A DNA stretch of 9,821 nt from Bacillota bacterium. GTDB lineage: Bacteria; Bacillota_E; JAJZYS01; JAILZS01. The stretch is taken from NCBI GenBank assembly GCA_021817625.1, contig JAKASY010000031.1, positions 1-9,821 on the forward strand. The letters are read 5' to 3'. Under the pieces are notes generated by a model, which ran no database searches, was not told where the DNA came from, and saw nothing but the letters and a program-made list of their open reading frames with translations. Made by a program: the position numbers and the translations under genes. Shown here piece after piece: positions 1-7,996 of the stretch (its first letter is position 1; the number at the start of each line of letters is the position of its first letter).

Positions 1-2
1 CC

Positions 3-1421
3 CTGTTCGTGCTCGCGGGCGGCGGCGAGCCGCCGCTCGTGCTGATGGCGGCGGCGGGCGCGGTCCTCGGGGCATGGGGGCGTCGCCACGGCAGCGCGTG
101 GGGGGCGCTGGGCGCCGCCGCCGGCGGCCTGGTGTTCGCGCGCACCCTTGGGCCGACGGTCCAGGATCTGGTTGGTGGGCTGTCCGCCTACCTCATAGCA
201 ACCATGCTGGCCTGGGCCTCGCCCGCGGCCCTGTGGGAGGTGGCGGCCTCCTACGTCGGCCTCGCCCCGGTGCGCCCGGATCGCGCCCTTCGCCGGCGGC
301 TGCGGCAGATCTCCCGTGTGATGGACATGCTCTCATCGGCGATGGTCGAGCCGGCCGCGGCACAGGCGGCGCCGGACGGCGAGCGCCCGCTCGTGAGCCG
401 CGCCGAGCGCCTGGTGCAGGGCGTGACCCGGCGGGCGTGCGTGGGCTGCGGCCAGTACGGCCAGTGCTGGCACCACGACGTGCACAACACGTATCTGCGC
501 CTTCAGGCGGCGCTGACACGCCTCGACGAGCGGGAGGCCGAGGCGGAGGTGGAAGAGGGCCTGCGCACATGGTGCCTCAGGCCGCGGCCCGTGGCGATCG
601 CGCTCGGCTATGTGCACGACCTGCACGACATGGAGGCGCGCCTCGTGCGGCGCTGGCGGGCGACGCGCAGCGCCCTGAGCGAGCCTTTGCGCGGCGTGTC
701 CGAGGCCCTCGGCCACGTGGACGAGTCGCCACCGGAGAGCGCCAGCGACCACCTGGCGTTCGCCTGGGGCCTGGCCATGCGGCCGCGCGGCGGGCACGAC
801 GGCGGGCACATGAACGGCGACGCCTGCATGGTCCGCACGCTTCCCGGCGCGCGCCTGCTCATCGCCCTGAGCGATGGCATGGGAGCGGGCAGCGCCGCGG
901 CCGTCGAGAGCGAGCCCACGGTGCGCCTGGCCGACCGCCTGCTCGAGAGCGGGTTCGGCGTGCGCACGGCGGCGCAGACGGTGAACTCGCTGATGGTGCT
1001 CGAGGGGAGCGAGGACACCTTCGCCACGCTCGACCTCACGGTCGTCCAGCTCGACACGGGCGAGGCGGAGTTCGTGAAGATCGGGGCGCCGCCCGCCTTG
1101 CTCGTGCGGCGCGGGCGCCTCGAGCGCGTCGAGGTGCACGCGCCGCCGGCCGGCATCCTGCGCGAGGTGCGCGTCGACGTGCGCCGTCGTCGGCTCACGA
1201 GCGGCGACTGGCTGGTGGCGATGACCGACGGGGCGTTCGACCCGCTCTCGCGCGACAGCGAGTGGCTCGAGGGCTTCCTGCGTGCCCTCGAGCGGGCGCG
1301 GGGGCCGCAGTGGGTGGCGGACCAGCTCCTCCAGAAGGCCTGCGAGATGGGCGGCGAGGGCATGGACGACGCCACCGTGGCCGTGGTGCGTCTCGGCCCG
1401 GGACGGGGTGCAGACCGCTAG
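3..1421 (+). CDS. spoIIE: Stage II sporulation protein E (SpoIIE), C-terminal part, cut by the window edge
   Basis: SpoIIE is a membrane-bound PP2C-type serine phosphatase. It dephosphorylates SpoIIAA-P in the forespore to release sigma-F, and it also interacts with FtsZ at the polar septum. The frame is open to the left edge, so the first GTG (base 9) is probably internal; full SpoIIE is about 800 residues. Counting from that GTG, residues 1-85 are hydrophobic, as expected for the last transmembrane helices. The middle holds C144-x2-C147-x4-C152-W and C189, a cysteine set I recall from the family. The PP2C domain covers about 260-465 and shows the metal-binding aspartates: NGD (D271), SDGMG (D289), TDG (D407) and DDATV (D453/D454). 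The C-terminus is short after the last strand. tilS follows 50 bases downstream, as in many Firmicutes. Identification is firm; the N-terminal half lies outside the window. Confidence 0.95.
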   Translation: MFVLAGGGEPPLVLMAAAGAVLGAWGRRHGSAWGALGAAAGGLVFARTLGPTVQDLVGGLSAYLIATMLAWASPAALWEVAASYVGLAPVRPDRALRRRLRQISRVMDMLSSAMVEPAAAQAAPDGERPLVSRAERLVQGVTRRACVGCGQYGQCWHHDVHNTYLRLQAALTRLDEREAEAEVEEGLRTWCLRPRPVAIALGYVHDLHDMEARLVRRWRATRSALSEPLRGVSEALGHVDESPPESASDHLAFAWGLAMRPRGGHDGGHMNGDACMVRTLPGARLLIALSDGMGAGSAAAVESEPTVRLADRLLESGFGVRTAAQTVNSLMVLEGSEDTFATLDLTVVQLDTGEAEFVKIGAPPALLVRRGRLERVEVHAPPAGILREVRVDVRRRRLTSGDWLVAMTDGAFDPLSRDSEWLEGFLRALERARGPQWVADQLLQKACEMGGEGMDDATVAVVRLGPGRGADR

Positions 1422-1425
1422 CCGG

Positions 1426-1433
1426 TGTATGAT
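1426..1433 (+). promoter_or_regulatory. Weak candidate -10 element before tilS
   Basis: TGTATGAT lies just after the spoIIE stop, giving a -10-like TATGAT at 1428-1433 (5 of 6 to TATAAT). It is 38 bases before the tilS start, a plausible leader length. No convincing -35 is visible 16-18 bases upstream (the bases there are GGGGTG), and the TG is adjacent to the hexamer rather than one base away as in a true extended -10. Read-through from spoIIE is an equal possibility. Confidence 0.25.
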
Positions 1434-1471
1434 GGGGCCAATTCGGGCGGCCGGGGGGAGTCGGCGCCGTC

Positions 1472-2851
1472 GTGCGCACGGGGACGGACACCGAGGGGCT
1501 GCGCTCGCGCGTCGCGCAGCGCCTGGGCGCGCTCGGGGTCTGTCCGGGCGAGGCCGTGGTGGTCGCCGTGTCGGGCGGCGGCGACTCGGTCGCCCTCCTG
1601 TGCCTTCTTCGTGATCTGCGCCCCGTGCTGGGCCTCGACCTCACGGCGGCCTGCCTCGACCACGGCCTGCGAGGCGCGCGCGGCGAGGCCGACGTCTCCT
1701 TCGTCCGCGGCCTGTGCCGCCAGCTCGACGTGGCGCTCGTCGAGGGCAGGGTGTCGGTGGCGGAGGAGGCCCGGCGCGACGGGCTGTCGCTCGAGATGGC
1801 GGCGCGCCGCGCGCGCCGGCGGTTTCTCGAGGCGGTGCGGCAGGCGGTGGGCGCACGCCTCGTCCTCCTCGCCCATCAGGCGGACGACCAGGCCGAGACG
1901 CTCCTCCTGCGCCTCGGTCGGGGCAGCGGCCTCCTGGGCGCGGGCGCGATGGCGGCGGTCACGCCGGACGGCATCGCGCGCCCCCTGCTGGGCGAGCGGC
2001 GCGAGGAGCTGCGCGCGTACCTCGAGGCGATCGGCCAGCCCTGGCGCGAGGACGAGACGAACGCCGAGCCGGCGGCGGAGCGCAACCGCCTGCGCCTGTC
2101 CGTGCTGCCGGCGTGGGAGGCCGTACAGCCCGGCGTCACGGAGCGGCTCGCGCGCTCCGCCGGGCAGCTGCGCGAGGACGGCGAGCTCCTGGCGGCGGCC
2201 GTGGAGTCGCTCCTGCCCCGGCCCGTGCGGGCCAACGGCGGCCCCTGGCGTGCGATCCCCTGGACCCTCTGGCGGGCGGCGGGCGCCGCCCTGCGCCGCC
2301 AGCTCCTGCGCCAGGCGGCGGCGAGCCTCGCCGGCGTCTATCCGCCGGCCGCATGGACGGAGGCCTGGTCGCGCTGGCCGGAGGCGCGCGGGGCCCTGCC
2401 CGACCTGCCCTGGCTGCGCATGGCCCGGACAGCGCGGGCGGCCGTCGCCTACCGGCCGGCGGTCGCGTGGGCGCTCGCCCTGCCGTCGGCGGCCGCGTGG
2501 CGGCTTGAGCTGCCGGACGGGGCTGTGCTGGAGGGCCTGCCCGCGGACCACGCGGGGGAGGGGGCGCTCCGCCTCGGCGCTGGGGCGGCGGTGCGCCACC
2601 CACTGCCCGGCGAGTGCGTGCCCGAGGGCGGCGGCCAGCGACCGGTGCGCGACGTCCTGCGCGCCCGCGGCGTGCCCGCGCCCTGCCGCGCCGCGGCCTG
2701 GATGGTGGTCGGCGAGGCGGCGTCCTGGCTCCCGGACGGGGAGCTCGCGCGGCGGTCGGCGCTCCTCGCGGACGGCAGCGCCGTCGACCTCGTGTGGCGG
2801 GCCCCGCCGCTTTGGGGGCAGCCCGGAGGGTGGCCCGCATGCCGCTCCTAG
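1472..2851 (+). CDS. tilS: tRNA(Ile)-lysidine synthetase TilS
   Basis: TilS is a cytoplasmic N-type ATP pyrophosphatase. It joins lysine to C34 of the CAU-anticodon isoleucine tRNA so that it reads AUA, and it is normally essential. The product is 459 residues, the usual length. The PP-loop SGGGDS is at 34-39, DHGLR at 63-67 and HQADDQAET from H135. Next comes RPLLGERREELRAYL with the NRLR segment that closes the catalytic domain. Residues about 370-450 match the C-terminal TilS tRNA-binding domain. The GTG start at 1472 follows a G-rich Shine-Dalgarno (GGGGGGAG at 1453-1460) with 11 bases between, which is slightly long. No in-frame alternative upstream is better. In Bacillus, hpt and ftsH follow; here hpt is missing and ftsH comes next after 118 bases. 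An antisense frame of over 900 codons crosses the 3' half and is ignored as a GC artefact. Confidence 0.95.
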   Translation: MRTGTDTEGLRSRVAQRLGALGVCPGEAVVVAVSGGGDSVALLCLLRDLRPVLGLDLTAACLDHGLRGARGEADVSFVRGLCRQLDVALVEGRVSVAEEARRDGLSLEMAARRARRRFLEAVRQAVGARLVLLAHQADDQAETLLLRLGRGSGLLGAGAMAAVTPDGIARPLLGERREELRAYLEAIGQPWREDETNAEPAAERNRLRLSVLPAWEAVQPGVTERLARSAGQLREDGELLAAAVESLLPRPVRANGGPWRAIPWTLWRAAGAALRRQLLRQAAASLAGVYPPAAWTEAWSRWPEARGALPDLPWLRMARTARAAVAYRPAVAWALALPSAAAWRLELPDGAVLEGLPADHAGEGALRLGAGAAVRHPLPGECVPEGGGQRPVRDVLRARGVPAPCRAAAWMVVGEAASWLPDGELARRSALLADGSAVDLVWRAPPLWGQPGGWPACRS

Positions 2852-2901
2852 AGCGCCCGCGCAGCGCCCTGAAAGACCGCGCGAGAGCGGCCGTACCGCG
2901 G

Positions 2902-2930
2902 TTGTTGGCCACTAGGCGGTATGCTACTAT
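2902..2930 (+). promoter_or_regulatory. Sigma-A-type extended -10 promoter of ftsH
   Basis: TTGTTG (2902-2907), a 17-base spacer and TACTAT (2925-2930), preceded by TG plus one base (TGC, 2922-2924), form an extended -10 promoter. An overlapping TATGCT at 2920-2925 would give a 12-base spacer and is less likely. This stretch is clearly AT-richer than its surroundings and lies in the 118-base gap between tilS and ftsH. It leaves a leader of about 30 bases before the GTG, so ftsH can be transcribed independently of tilS. Seen by eye only; no transcript data. Confidence 0.6.
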
Positions 2931-2969
2931 CAGGAGGCTCTTCCGGGGGCCGGGGAAGGGAGGCACGAA

Positions 2970-4790
2970 GTGAACCGCGGCTTCTTTCGCACGTTCGCAC
3001 CACTTTTGGTCATCCTGCTTCTCGCCCTGCTTCTCGTGAACTGGATGAACGCGCCCCGCTCCGCCCCGCCCCCGATCCAGTTGAGCAAGTTTGTCCAGCT
3101 GATCGACCATGGCCAGATGAAGTCGGTGGTCATCGACACCACGTCGGACGTGGTGACCGGCACGACGACCTCCGGCCAGACCGTCACGGCCAACGCCCAA
3201 GCCGCGGGCGCGCAGCTCGTGCAGCATGAGGCGTACATCCACAACGTGGAGTTCGGCTACCCGCAGCCCACGGGCAACGGCTGGCTCCTGACGCTCGCCG
3301 GCGACATCCTGCCCGTCCTCCTGTTTGCCGGGCTGCTCCTCCTCTTCCTGCAGCAGACCCAGGGCGGCGGCAACCGGGTCATGCAATTCGGCCGAAGTCG
3401 CGCCCGCCTGCACTCGGGCGAGCGCGGGCGCATGACGTTTGAGGACGTGGCCGGCGTCGACGAGGCGAAGGAGGAGCTCGGCGAGGTCGTCGACTTCCTC
3501 CGACATCCGGGCCGCTATGTCCAGGTCGGCGCGCGGATACCCAAGGGCGTCCTCCTGTTCGGCGAGCCGGGCACGGGCAAGACCCTCCTGGCGCGCGCGG
3601 TGGCCGGCGAGGCCGGAGTGCCGTTCTTCAGCATCTCCGGCTCCGACTTCGTCGAGATGTTCGTGGGCGTCGGCGCGAGCCGCGTGCGCGACCTGTTCGA
3701 GCAGGCCAAGCGCAGCGCGCCCTGCATCGTGTTCATCGACGAGATCGACGCGGTCGGCCGCATGCGAGGCGCCGGCTACGGCGGCGGCCACGACGAGCGC
3801 GAGCAGACGCTCAACCAGCTGCTCGTCGAGATGGACGGCTTCGGCGTGAACGAGGGCATCATCGTGATGGCGGCCACCAACCGCCCCGACGTCCTCGACC
3901 CGGCGCTCCTGCGTCCCGGCCGCTTCGACCGTCAGATCTTCATCACCCGGCCCGACCTGCGCGGGCGCAGCGCCATCCTGCGCGTGCACGCCCGCAACAA
4001 GCCGATCGCCGAGGACGTGAGCCTCGACGAGATGGCGCGCCGGACGCCCGGGTTCACCGGCGCGGATCTCGCCAACATGCTCAACGAGGCCGCGCTGCTC
4101 ACCGCGCGCAGGCGCAAGAAGCGGATCGGCGGGTCCGAGGTGGACGAGGCGATCGAGCGCGTCATCCTCGGGCCGGCGAAGAAGAGCCGCGTGATGACGG
4201 AGAAGGAGAAGCGCGTCGTCGCCTACCACGAGGCCGGCCACGCCATGGTGGCGCACCTGCTGCCGAACTGCGACCCGGTCGTCAAGGTGTCGATCATCTC
4301 GCGCGGCGGCGCGGGCGGCTACACGATCACGCTGCCCGAGGAGGACCGAAACCTCATCTCGCGCGACCAGATCGTCGACCAGGTGACGCAGGCGCTGGGC
4401 GGCCGGGCGGCGGAGGAGATCGTGTTCGGGGAGATCACGAGCGGCGCCTCCGACGACATTGACAAGGCGACGAAGATGGTGCGCCGGATGATCACCGAGT
4501 TCGGCATGTCGGAGGGGCTGGGACCGCTCGCCTACGGCACGAAGGAGGACCAGGTGTTCCTCGGCCGCGACATCCTGCGCGAGCGGAACTACAGCGAGGA
4601 GGTCGCGGCGGCGATCGACCGCGAGGTGCGGCGCGTGATCGGCGAGGCGCACGACCGCGCCAAGCGACTGCTCGACCAGAACCGGGAGCGCCTTACCCAG
4701 GTGGCGGACCGCCTGATCGAGGAGGAGACGATCGACGCCGGGGAGTTCGAGGCGATTGCCAACGGTGCGGTTGGCGTCGCCACCGGCTAG
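2970..4790 (+). CDS. ftsH: ATP-dependent zinc metalloprotease FtsH
   Basis: FtsH is a hexameric membrane AAA+ protease that extracts and degrades misfolded membrane proteins and selected regulators; in B. subtilis it is needed for sporulation and stress survival. The product is 606 residues. Transmembrane helices lie at about 8-26 and 105-128, with the small extracytoplasmic domain between them. The AAA+ module has Walker A GEPGTGKT (198-205), the aromatic pore loop MFVGVG, Walker B IVFIDE (253-258) and the second region of homology with arginine fingers R318 and R321. The protease has HEAGH (420-424), and D496 is the likely third zinc ligand. The C-terminal helical region is normal, with a short tail. 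The GTG start follows AAGGGAGG (2956-2963) at 6 bases, a strong ribosome binding site. Downstream is an M16 peptidase pair rather than the usual Firmicutes neighbours (coaX/hslO). Confidence 0.97.
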   Translation: MNRGFFRTFAPLLVILLLALLLVNWMNAPRSAPPPIQLSKFVQLIDHGQMKSVVIDTTSDVVTGTTTSGQTVTANAQAAGAQLVQHEAYIHNVEFGYPQPTGNGWLLTLAGDILPVLLFAGLLLLFLQQTQGGGNRVMQFGRSRARLHSGERGRMTFEDVAGVDEAKEELGEVVDFLRHPGRYVQVGARIPKGVLLFGEPGTGKTLLARAVAGEAGVPFFSISGSDFVEMFVGVGASRVRDLFEQAKRSAPCIVFIDEIDAVGRMRGAGYGGGHDEREQTLNQLLVEMDGFGVNEGIIVMAATNRPDVLDPALLRPGRFDRQIFITRPDLRGRSAILRVHARNKPIAEDVSLDEMARRTPGFTGADLANMLNEAALLTARRRKKRIGGSEVDEAIERVILGPAKKSRVMTEKEKRVVAYHEAGHAMVAHLLPNCDPVVKVSIISRGGAGGYTITLPEEDRNLISRDQIVDQVTQALGGRAAEEIVFGEITSGASDDIDKATKMVRRMITEFGMSEGLGPLAYGTKEDQVFLGRDILRERNYSEEVAAAIDREVRRVIGEAHDRAKRLLDQNRERLTQVADRLIEEETIDAGEFEAIANGAVGVATG

Positions 4791-4838
4791 CGCGCGAGAG
4801 CGCCTGCCCGAGCCTGGGCACGCTAACGGTCGGCCCAT

Positions 4839-4845
4839 GGGGAGG
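4839..4845 (+). promoter_or_regulatory. Shine-Dalgarno that points to a CTG start for ymfF
   Basis: GGGGAGG is a near-consensus Shine-Dalgarno 48 bases after the ftsH stop. It is 8 bases before CTG 4854, which is in frame with the M16 domain. The GTG at 4899 is 53 bases away, too far to use it. TTG at 4846 abuts the site and is in another frame. The site therefore supports initiation at 4854, or else a small sequence error nearby. Confidence 0.55.
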
Positions 4846-4853
4846 TTGTCTGG

Positions 4854-6152
4854 CTGGAGCGCACGGATCACGTCCTACCCGGAGGCCTCAACCTCCGGGT
4901 GTTTCGTACGGACAAGTTCAAGGTTGACGCCTTTCGCCTGTTCCTCCACCTGCCGCTCGCGCCCGGCGCCGGCCGGACCGCGCTCGTGCCGTTCGTCCTC
5001 AGGCGCGGCACGCGCCGCCACCCGGCTTCGGGCGACCTCGCCGCTGCCCTCGAGTCGCTCTACGGCGCGGACCTGCACAGCGACGTCCTGAAGCTGGGCG
5101 AGCGCCAGCTCCTGGCCTTCAGCCTGGAGGCGCCGCACCCCGCCTACGTCGGAAGCGGGCCGTCCCTCACGCGCGACGCGCTCGAGATCCTACGCGACGT
5201 CGTGTTCGAGCCGGCCCGCGACGGCGCCGGCGCCCTGCGGGCGGACTACGTGACGCAGGAGAAGGAGAACCTGCGCCACGCCATCGAGGGCATTGTGAAC
5301 GAGAAGGGCCAGTACGCCATGTACCGCCTTGTGCAGGAGATGTTCGCGGGTACGCCGTTTGCCACGCCGCGCTACGGCAAGATCGAGGATTTCGCCGACC
5401 TCGACCCGGCGGAGGTGACGCGCACCTACGAGGAGTGCCTGGCCTCCGCTCAGATCGACCTGTACGCGGTCGGAGACTTCGATCCCGACGTGCTCGCGGC
5501 GGAGGTCGAGGCGGTGTTCGGGCCGTATGTCACGAGGCGCTCGCCGGTGCGGCTTCCAGCGCCGGTGCCGCCCGCCGGGCGGGAGGCGCGCCACCGCACG
5601 GTGGTCGACCGTATGCCCGTGAACCAGGGCAAGCTTGCCATCGGCCTCTGGACGCAGGTCGCGTTTGGCGACCCGCGCTTTCCGGCCCTCACGGTGGCGA
5701 ACGGCATCCTGGGCGGCTTTGCCCACTCCAAGCTCCACCAGAACGTGCGCGAGCGGGCGAGCCTGGCCTACTACGCGTACTCCCGCCTTGAGGGCACCCA
5801 GGGCGCCGCGTTCATCACCGCCGGCATCGAGTTCGAGGCCTTCAACCGGGCGCTTGAGATCATCGAGGCGCAGGTCGAGGCGGTGCGCGCGGGCGAGGTG
5901 ACGGACGAGGAGTTCGACCGCACGGTGCGCACCCTGCGCCACCACATCCGCCTTACGGAGGACTCGCCGGGGGCGATGATCCTCAGCCACCTGGAGCGCG
6001 GCATGTACGGCATGGCGGCGGACGCAGCCTCCCGAATGCGCGACCTCGAGGCGGTGACCGCCGAGGCGGCGATCGCGGCCGCGCGGGGCCTGGGCACGGA
6101 TACGGTCTACTTTCTCACGCGGCAGGAAAGCCCGGTCCCGAGCCGAGCATAG
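4854..6152 (+). CDS. ymfF: M16-family peptidase-like protein YmfF (non-catalytic partner), probable CTG start
   Basis: This is an M16 (pitrilysin/insulinase fold) homologue of the YmfF type. Some pipelines name the family 'EF-P 5-aminopentanol modification-associated' because in B. subtilis it neighbours ymfI; its own role is unproven. From CTG 4854 the product is 432 residues, close to B. subtilis YmfF. The first GTG (4899, 417 residues) would remove the opening strand-turn-strand containing LPGGLNLRVF, typical of the M16 N-terminus. There is no ATG, GTG or TTG in frame between the stop at 4824-4826 and 4899. The zinc motif HxxEH is absent: the equivalent stretch reads PFVLRRG. The R/Y motif of non-catalytic M16 subunits is kept (R299 and Y306, in VRERASLAY). 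It lies 63 bases after ftsH and 10 before ymfH, so it very likely forms a heterodimer with YmfH. The domain call is firm; the start is an inference. Confidence 0.88.
   Translation: MERTDHVLPGGLNLRVFRTDKFKVDAFRLFLHLPLAPGAGRTALVPFVLRRGTRRHPASGDLAAALESLYGADLHSDVLKLGERQLLAFSLEAPHPAYVGSGPSLTRDALEILRDVVFEPARDGAGALRADYVTQEKENLRHAIEGIVNEKGQYAMYRLVQEMFAGTPFATPRYGKIEDFADLDPAEVTRTYEECLASAQIDLYAVGDFDPDVLAAEVEAVFGPYVTRRSPVRLPAPVPPAGREARHRTVVDRMPVNQGKLAIGLWTQVAFGDPRFPALTVANGILGGFAHSKLHQNVRERASLAYYAYSRLEGTQGAAFITAGIEFEAFNRALEIIEAQVEAVRAGEVTDEEFDRTVRTLRHHIRLTEDSPGAMILSHLERGMYGMAADAASRMRDLEAVTAEAAIAAARGLGTDTVYFLTRQESPVPSRA
4878..4899 (+). repeat. Perfect 8-bp inverted repeat (hairpin) early in ymfF
   Basis: CCCGGAGG and CCTCCGGG flank the loop CCTCAA. 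The left arm contains GGAGG (4881-4885), the only Shine-Dalgarno-like run near GTG 4899. In RNA the stem would hide it and cover the first base of that GTG. If translation starts at 4854, the hairpin lies within codons 9-16 and encodes part of the conserved turn, so coding constraint could explain part of it. There is no U-run, so it is not a terminator. Confidence 0.6.
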
Positions 6153-6162
6153 GGGGTACGCC

Positions 6163-7455
6163 ATGTCCGGCGGCGACATTCGGGTCGAGCGAGACCCGGT
6201 CCTGAACGAGGCGCTCTTCATGAGGCGCCTATCCTCGGGCGTGCGCGCCTACGTCTTGCCCAAGCGCGGCTTCGCCAAGTCGTTCGCCACGTTCTCGGCC
6301 CGCTACGGCTCGATCGACAGCGTGTTCCTGCCGCCTGACGCGCAGGCGCCGGTCGAGGTGCCCGACGGCATCGCCCACTTCCTCGAGCACCAGCTGTTCG
6401 AGGAGAAGGACGGCAACGCCGCCGACCGCTTCGCCGCGATCGGCGCGGACGACAACGCGTTCACGACGTTCGGCCAGACGACCTACCTCTTCTCGGCCAC
6501 GGAGAGGTTCGAGGAGGGCGTGGACATCCTGACCCGCTTCGTCCAGAACCCCTACTTCACCGATCGGGGCGTCGAGAAGGAGAAGGGGATCATCGAGCAG
6601 GAGATCCGCATGCGCCTGGACGACCCGGGCACGCGCGCCTTCCACAACCTCACGCAGGCGCTGTTCGCCGCCCACCCCGTGCGCCTGCCGGTGGAGGGCA
6701 GCGTGGAGTCGATCCGCGCCATCACGCGCGAGCTCCTGGAGACGTGCTACGCGACCTTCTACCACCCGGAGAACATGGTGTTCTTCGCGGTCGGCGACCT
6801 CGAGCCGGAGGACCTGTTCGAGCACCTCGATCGCCGCCTGGAGGCCAGGCCGGGGAGCCCCCCGCGCGAGCGCATCTACCCGGCGGAGCCGCGGCTGCCG
6901 GCGAGCACCTACGTGGAGGAGAGGGCCGTGGTGGCCCGCCCGGTGCTGGTGCTCGGGATCAAGGAGGGGAGCCCTGGCGCCGAGCGCTACCTCGAGCGCG
7001 ATGTGGAGACCGGACTCCTCCTCGAGCTCCTGTACGGCCGGAGCTCGCCTTGGCACGAGAGGACGTACGCCGAGGGCCTGATCGACGACCACTTCGCCAT
7101 GTACTACTTCGGCGGGCCGGACTTCGCGGCCACGGTGGTCGGCGGCGAGACCTCGGACCCCGTCGCCCTGCACCGGAGCGTCGAGGAGCGCTTCGCGGAG
7201 CTTGGGCGCGAGGGCATCGACCCGGCCGCGTTCGAGCGCCTCAGGCGCAAGGCGATGGGGGAGTTCGTCGCCCTGTTCGACGCGCCCGAGGCGATCGCCC
7301 ACAGCTTCGTCGACGGCATCTTCAAGGGCGTCTCCATCTTCGACCTGCGCACCCGCCTCGAGGCGGTGACGCGCGACGACCTCGAGCGGCGCCTGCGCGA
7401 GCACTTCGTTCCGGAGATGGTCGCGGCGAGCGTCATCCTGCCGCAGGGGGCGTAG
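6163..7455 (+). CDS. ymfH: Catalytic M16-family zinc peptidase YmfH
   Basis: This is the active partner of the M16 pair, predicted cytoplasmic, with no signal peptide. The product is 430 residues, the normal YmfH length. The inverted zinc motif HFLEH is at 72-76 (zinc ligands H72 and H76, catalytic E75), and the distal acidic segment EKEKGIIEQEIRM has E147 as the likely third ligand. The N-terminal strand SGVRAYVLPKRGFAKSFATF and the segment YGSIDS are typical of YmfH. The C-terminal half is the second, inactive M16 domain, without the R/Y motif that YmfF carries. This is why the two are expected to complete one active site together. The ATG follows AGGGGGT (6151-6157), which overlaps the ymfF stop codon, with 5 bases of spacing, so translation is probably coupled. 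The substrate is unknown. The gene is convergent with dinB downstream. Confidence 0.93.
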   Translation: MSGGDIRVERDPVLNEALFMRRLSSGVRAYVLPKRGFAKSFATFSARYGSIDSVFLPPDAQAPVEVPDGIAHFLEHQLFEEKDGNAADRFAAIGADDNAFTTFGQTTYLFSATERFEEGVDILTRFVQNPYFTDRGVEKEKGIIEQEIRMRLDDPGTRAFHNLTQALFAAHPVRLPVEGSVESIRAITRELLETCYATFYHPENMVFFAVGDLEPEDLFEHLDRRLEARPGSPPRERIYPAEPRLPASTYVEERAVVARPVLVLGIKEGSPGAERYLERDVETGLLLELLYGRSSPWHERTYAEGLIDDHFAMYYFGGPDFAATVVGGETSDPVALHRSVEERFAELGREGIDPAAFERLRRKAMGEFVALFDAPEAIAHSFVDGIFKGVSIFDLRTRLEAVTRDDLERRLREHFVPEMVAASVILPQGA

Positions 7456-7502
7456 GCAGCCGCACGACGGCGCGGCGGTCGGCGTCCACGGCAGGGGGAG
7501 GA

Positions 7503-7522
7503 GGGCGCGACCCGGTCGGCCC
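7503..7522. terminator. Possible bidirectional hairpin between convergent genes
   Basis: GGGC, a bulged G and CGAC, then loop CCG, then GTCG and GCCC form an 8-bp stem with one bulge. It sits between the ymfH stop (7455) and the end of the convergent dinB, whose stop codon it touches. A hairpin here could end transcription from both sides. Neither side has a T-run, and GC-rich DNA yields such stems by chance, so this is a weak call. Confidence 0.25.
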
Positions 7523-7989
7523 TAGGCGCTGAACCCCTTGTGATCCAGCAGGTCCGCCGACACCGGCGCGAGGCCCAGCTCCCGCGCCCACACGGAGAGC
7601 TGGCCCACGTGGTGGATCTCGTGGGCGAGCGCGTGTCGGAGCACGTCGGACGCCGGGTAGCGCTGGCCCTCGTCCCAGGGCATGGCCACCAGGCGCTCCG
7701 GCCGCTCCAGGGCGGCGTCGAGCAGCGTGACGACCGCCGGGTGAAAGCGGTGGTCGAGCGCGCGCACCGCCTCGAGCGTGGCGTAGCGCTCGAACGGCTC
7801 GTCGAAGTCGGGCAGGCCGCTCAGGAAGCGCAGCCATGACCATTCGACGTCGACGACATGGAACAGTGTCTTCAGGATGCTGCCCTGGCCGCCCGCCCGC
7901 GCCCGCAGGAGGTCGGCCTCGCCCATGCCGCCGGACCAGTCGAGCCACTCGCGCCGCACCGCCCAGTTGTACGCGAACAGTCGCCTCAC
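7522..7989 (-). CDS. DinB-family protein, third gene of the toxin-antitoxin unit
   Basis: DinB/YfiT-fold proteins are four-helix bundles that usually bind a divalent metal through three histidines. Many are of unknown function, and some are thiol-dependent transferases (bacillithiol or mycothiol S-transferase-like). From GTG 7989 the product is 155 residues, a normal size. H44 (in LFHVVDVEW) and H123 and H127 (in LAHEIHHVGQL) form the expected triad, and LFAYNWAVRREWL is a typical first helix. I chose GTG 7989 because AGGTGGGGGG (8006 down to 7997) lies 7 bases upstream. The ATG at 8028 adds 13 residues outside the fold and has no ribosome binding site. The start is 51 bases after the vapC stop with no promoter visible between, so it is likely co-transcribed with vapBC. 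The fold is secure; the biochemical role is unknown. Confidence 0.85.
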   Translation of the reverse strand: MRRLFAYNWAVRREWLDWSGGMGEADLLRARAGGQGSILKTLFHVVDVEWSWLRFLSGLPDFDEPFERYATLEAVRALDHRFHPAVVTLLDAALERPERLVAMPWDEGQRYPASDVLRHALAHEIHHVGQLSVWARELGLAPVSADLLDHKGFSA

Positions 7990-7996
7990 CGCATGG

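Noticed and set aside
1418..2915. Long frames on both strands over tilS (about 390 and 490 codons)
   Set aside because: Low-complexity Arg/Ala/Pro/Gly translations; tilS in the real frame has all family motifs over the same bases.
4805..4820. TGCCC/GGGCA hairpin after ftsH as a terminator
   Set aside because: Only 5 bp and no T-run; it is more likely that ftsH reads through into ymfF.
2136..4871. 911-codon open frame on the minus strand across tilS and ftsH
   Set aside because: It lies antisense to two certain genes, is Arg/Ala/His-rich with no domain pattern, and is the expected shadow of very GC-rich codons.
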